Shown: positions 5,157-5,692 of the stretch, in pieces | Position numbering within the stretch: the first letter of the stretch is position 1 | Layout of the letters: the number at the start of each line of letters is the position of its first letter | Source: an uncultured Bacteroidales bacterium | GTDB lineage: Bacteria > Bacteroidota > Bacteroidia > Bacteroidales > Paludibacteraceae | Direction: 5' to 3' | Length of the DNA: 5,692 bases | Assembly: GCA_937907165.1 (NCBI GenBank) | Contig: CALCUH010000160.1 | Span: forward strand, 1-5,692 | Notes under the pieces: generated by a model | Seen by the model: only the letters and a program-made list of their open reading frames with translations | What the model was told of the DNA's origin: nothing | Databases searched by the model: none | Position numbers and translations under genes: made by a program

Positions 5157-5558
5157 TATTTTTACGAACACTTCGGGCAAGCAGATATTCCCTACGGGAA
5201 GCGCCTCTTTGAAGAGAGGAGCGATCTCCTGTTCCGTAAAGCCGGCGATGCCGCAGCCGATGGGCGTCACGTAAAAGAAGAGGTTGGGGTGTGATTGGGC
5301 GAAGCGGATGAACTCGTCCACATAGGGGCGGATTGTCTCCACGCCGCCTTGCATGGTCGGTATGGCGTAGCTTTGTCCTTGCAGTCCGACGCCTTGTCCC
5401 CAGATGGCGCCGAACTTGTCCAACGCCGCGCGAGCTGCACCGCCTCCATGTGCGCCTCTCAGGTTGCTACCGAAAACGAATATTTCGTCTTCCTTCAAAC
5501 TTTTTATGACGGCTGGCGTGTAGTCAGGACGATCGATGCCGTTGAATGGGTTGCTCAT
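5142..5558 (-). CDS. A1S_2505-family / macro-domain-like protein
   Basis: This 138-residue protein has the family's hallmark motifs: IFVFGSNLRGAHGGGAA (26-42), GAIWGQGVGLQGQSYAIPT (50-68) and VTPIGCGIAGFTEQEIAPLF (97-116). The Gly-rich loops resemble those that bind ADP-ribose in macro domains, and the family is annotated as A1S_2505 phage non-structural proteins. ADP-ribose or a nucleotide derivative is therefore a reasonable but untested ligand guess. No signal peptide or membrane segment is seen. The ATG start follows an AT-rich leader without a Shine-Dalgarno site. The last 14 residues look replaced: ICLPEVFVKIL recurs as an orphan tail at 3479-3520, and the final codons and stop lie inside hipBST operator O3. 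The gene itself is intact and full length for the family. Confidence 0.8.
   Translation of the reverse strand: MSNPFNGIDRPDYTPAVIKSLKEDEIFVFGSNLRGAHGGGAARAALDKFGAIWGQGVGLQGQSYAIPTMQGGVETIRPYVDEFIRFAQSHPNLFFYVTPIGCGIAGFTEQEIAPLFKEALPVGNICLPEVFVKILHSN
5160..5186 (-). repeat. Proximal copy of the 27-bp direct repeat, inside the macro-like gene
   Basis: This copy encodes I125-C-L-P-E-V-F-V-K133 of the macro-like protein and matches 3494-3520 at 24 of 27 bases, with a constant offset of 1666 bp. With the distal copy it brackets hipB, hipS, hipT and the three operators, and nothing else. It is interpreted as the gene-internal junction of a cassette insertion. It could instead be the trace of a deleted paralogue. 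Confidence 0.7.
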
Positions 5559-5692
5559 GGCGAAAGTTTATTTAGAAATTGTTTAAATTTAATTAAAAAC
5601 TAATTTGAAAGACCTGAAAAAATTTCTCTCTAAACATATTTAAAATATTGATTATCAGTTTGATAAGTGGATAAAAATTCGTAACTTTAAAG
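5559..5692 (-). promoter_or_regulatory. AT-rich leader of the macro-like gene with a small palindrome
   Basis: No coding region is seen in these 134 bases upstream of the macro-like start codon. A perfect inverted repeat TTATCA-GTT-TGATAA lies at 5652-5666. On the minus strand TATGTTTA (just downstream of that repeat) differs from the Bacteroidota -7 consensus TAnnTTTG at one position, but no convincing -33 TTTG is at the right distance. The promoter call is therefore tentative. Confidence 0.35.

Noticed and set aside
5295..5603. Plus-strand frame of 102 codons opposite the macro-like gene
   Set aside because: It is antisense to a well-supported gene, has no motifs and looks like a compositional shadow.
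5666..5674. DnaA-box-like TTATCCACT on the minus strand
   Set aside because: It is a single site with one mismatch to TTATCCACA, with no cluster, no replication gene and no DUE-like arrangement; it is expected by chance in AT-rich DNA.

Overview
The window reads as chromosome of a Bacteroidota member, most likely a Bacteroides or Parabacteroides relative. This rests on AT-rich leaders mostly without Shine-Dalgarno sites, protein families I associate with that group (a stand-alone AlkZ-related protein, an A1S_2505/macro-like protein, a split HipA module), and moderately GC-rich genes between AT-rich spacers. All eight full-length genes lie on the minus strand, so transcription runs from right to left.

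In transcription order: (i) a macro-domain-like A1S_2505-family protein (5142-5558) behind an AT-rich leader; (ii) a tripartite hipB-hipS-hipT-like toxin-antitoxin operon (5052 down to 3592), with overlapping genes and three evenly spaced palindromic operators (5055-5156); (iii) a short gap that holds a relic of a macro-gene 3' end (3479-3520); (iv) a tight row of an alpha/beta hydrolase of the YqiA/UPF0227 type (2852-3442, TTG start), an AlkZ-related protein (2097-2768), an HD-domain phosphohydrolase (1423-2049) and an M48 metallopeptidase fused to a TerB-like domain (169-1383); (v) a strong terminator hairpin (113-154) and a gene-free left edge with two further perfect inverted repeats.

The most interesting signal is the toxin-antitoxin block. 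HipA is split here into a small N-terminal subdomain protein (HipS-like) and a kinase (HipT-like), as in the tripartite hipBST system of enteropathogenic E. coli, and the kinase carries an extra N-terminal Cys2-His-Cys motif. The block is bracketed by an imperfect 27-bp direct repeat (24/27 by eye). One copy is the last part of the intact macro-like gene. The other is an orphan 13-codon tail (ICMPEAFVKVLLS-stop) beyond hipT. This is the footprint expected if a hipBST cassette entered the 3' end of the macro-like gene, brought a replacement tail and displaced the original one. The third operator overlaps the stop codon and last codons of the macro-like gene, which agrees with that tail having arrived with the cassette. 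Spot counts also show lower GC inside the block (27, 27 and 29 of 60) than outside (30, 33, 37 and 37 of 60).

The remaining genes look like resident housekeeping or stress genes, probably once one row of macro-like, hydrolase, AlkZ-related, HD and M48-TerB genes. Their exact substrates cannot be read from sequence.
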